Assembly: GCA_902761265.1 (NCBI GenBank)
Contig: CACWJV010000150.1
Location: forward strand, 1 to 5,657
Direction: 5' to 3'
Length of the DNA stretch: 5,657 bases
Source of the DNA: Oscillospiraceae bacterium
Lineage (GTDB): Bacteria; Bacillota; Clostridia; Oscillospirales; Acutalibacteraceae
Shown: in pieces, positions 4,853 through 5,657 of the stretch
Position numbering within the stretch: position 1 is the stretch's first letter
Layout of the letters: every line of letters begins with the position of its first letter
The notes under the pieces: model-generated
Databases searched by the model: none
Seen by the model: the letters and a program-made list of their open reading frames with translations, nothing else
What the model was told of the DNA's origin: nothing
Made by a program: the position numbers and the translations under genes

Positions 4853-5657
4853 CCCGCAACCGCCTCGCTTTCCTTGAGCTTTTCGGCGGTGTCGGCAGTG
4901 ATCAGCGCGTCGATCAGTTCATCCATATCGCCGTTGAGAACCTGTTCGAGCTTGTAAAGCGTCAGACCGATGCGGTGGTCGGATACGCGCCCCTGCGGAT
5001 AGTTGTAGGTGCGGATCCGTTCGCTCCGGTCGCCGGTGCCGACCTGGCTTTTGCGCGTGTCGGCAATGGAGTCGCGCTGCTTTTGCTGTTCGCGTTCCAA
5101 AATTTTGCTGCGCAAAACGCGCATCGCCTTGTCCTTGTTTTTGTGCTGGCTGCGCTCGTCCTGACATTCCACCACGATGCCGGTGGGCAGGTGGGTGATG
5201 CGGATGGCGGATTCGGTCTTGTTGATATGCTGGCCGCCGGCGCCGCTGGAGCGGAAGGTGTCGATCTGCAGATCGGCGGGATTGAGCTGCACATCCACGT
5301 CCTCGGCTTCGGGCAACACAGCCACGGTTGCGGTGGACGTATGGATCCGGCCCTGCGATTCTGTTTCGGGTACCCGCTGCACACGGTGGACGCCGCTTTC
5401 AAATTTAAAGCGCGACCACGCGCCGTCGCCCACGACAAGAAAGCTGATCTCTTTGAAACCGCCGAGCTCTGTGGCGTTTTCGCCGAGCACTTCGATTTTG
5501 AAGCCCTTGCGTTCGGCGTACATCGTATACATGCGAAACAGCACCGCCGCAAACAGCGCCGATTCTTCGCCGCCCGCGCCGCCGCGGATTTCGACGATGA
5601 CGTTTTTGTCGTCGTTTTCGTCCTTCGGCAGCAGCAGGATTTTCAGCTCCTCCTGCA
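4849..5657 (-). CDS. prfA: Peptide chain release factor 1 (5' end off window)
   Basis: Class I release factor RF1, which reads UAA and UAG stop codons in the ribosomal A site and triggers peptidyl-tRNA hydrolysis. The frame is open from the right edge, giving 268 visible residues; about 90 N-terminal residues of domain 1 are outside. Near the edge, IRGGAGGEESALFA matches the conserved GGDEAALFA block of RF1. Counted from the first complete codon, the stop-codon recognition tripeptide is PET at about 96-98 (PxT class in HRVQRVPxTESQGRIHTS), which separates RF1 from RF2 (SPF). The catalytic GGQ is at 140-142 (bases 5230-5238) in RSSGAGGQHINKTESAIRITHLPTG. QDERSQHKNKDKA and RTYNYPQGRVSDHRI follow, and the C-terminal helix ends with SEAVAG. 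A GTG at 5544 is an internal valine, not a start. The gene that methylates the GGQ glutamine, prmC, is not downstream and may lie upstream of the window. The stop codon overlaps the next start. Confidence 0.97.
   Translation of the reverse strand, partial: QEELKILLLPKDENDDKNVIVEIRGGAGGEESALFAAVLFRMYTMYAERKGFKIEVLGENATELGGFKEISFLVVGDGAWSRFKFESGVHRVQRVPETESQGRIHTSTATVAVLPEAEDVDVQLNPADLQIDTFRSSGAGGQHINKTESAIRITHLPTGIVVECQDERSQHKNKDKAMRVLRSKILEREQQKQRDSIADTRKSQVGTGDRSERIRTYNYPQGRVSDHRIGLTLYKLEQVLNGDMDELIDALITADTAEKLKESEAVAG
4863..4866 (-). promoter_or_regulatory. Ribosome binding site of ywlC, inside the prfA end
   Basis: GAGG on the minus strand, 10 nt before the GTG start at 4852 and within the last codons of prfA. 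It is modest in strength, but with the GTGA stop/start overlap it makes termination-coupled re-initiation likely. Confidence 0.55.

Noticed and set aside
3842..4957. Plus-strand open frame of 371 codons opposite ywlC
   Set aside because: Antisense to a complete Sua5-family gene and the prfA end; no domain, SD or promoter seen.
5542..5544. GTG as the start of prfA
   Set aside because: The conserved GGAGGEESALFA block lies upstream in the same frame, so this codon is an internal valine and the gene continues beyond the window.

Overview
This window is a compact, GC-rich stretch in which every supported gene lies on the minus strand. It reads as ordinary chromosomal housekeeping DNA of a Gram-positive anaerobe, most likely a clostridial relative of the Ruminococcaceae/Oscillospiraceae type. 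That assignment is inference from protein style (Sua5-type YwlC, short membrane-anchored lytic transglycosylase, bacterial M18 aminopeptidase), strong AAGGAGG-type ribosome sites and the high GC content. No phage, transposon, CRISPR or tRNA signature was seen.

Transcription runs right to left. From the right edge the order is: prfA (release factor 1, 5' end cut off by the window); a Sua5/YwlC threonylcarbamoyl-AMP synthase whose GTG start overlaps the prfA stop as GTGA; coaE (dephospho-CoA kinase), 8 nt further on; a small membrane-anchored SLT lytic transglycosylase that overlaps the end of coaE by 31 nt; and an M18 metallo-aminopeptidase whose SD contains the transglycosylase stop codon. 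These five genes are so tightly packed (gaps of 8 and 14 nt, overlaps of 4 and 31 nt) that they almost certainly form one operon with translational coupling. A GC-rich hairpin 22 nt after the aminopeptidase stop is the probable end of the operon.

After a non-coding gap of about 300 nt comes a separate transcription unit. A near-consensus sigma-A promoter (TTGACT, 17 nt, TATAAT) sits directly in front of metY, an O-acetylhomoserine sulfhydrylase-family PLP enzyme whose 3' end runs off the left edge. The predicted leader is only about 30 nt, too short to hold a SAM riboswitch or T-box, which are common in front of such genes in Firmicutes.

Functionally the operon joins translation fidelity (termination by RF1, and the t6A37 tRNA modification that starts with YwlC), the last step of CoA synthesis, peptidoglycan cleavage and peptide turnover. 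This is a typical mixed housekeeping cluster; metY is a sulfur-amino-acid gene next door. I found no convincing previously undescribed system. The points worth a second look are the overlapping gene junctions, the short metY leader, inverted repeats in the gap, and homopolymer runs near two start codons.
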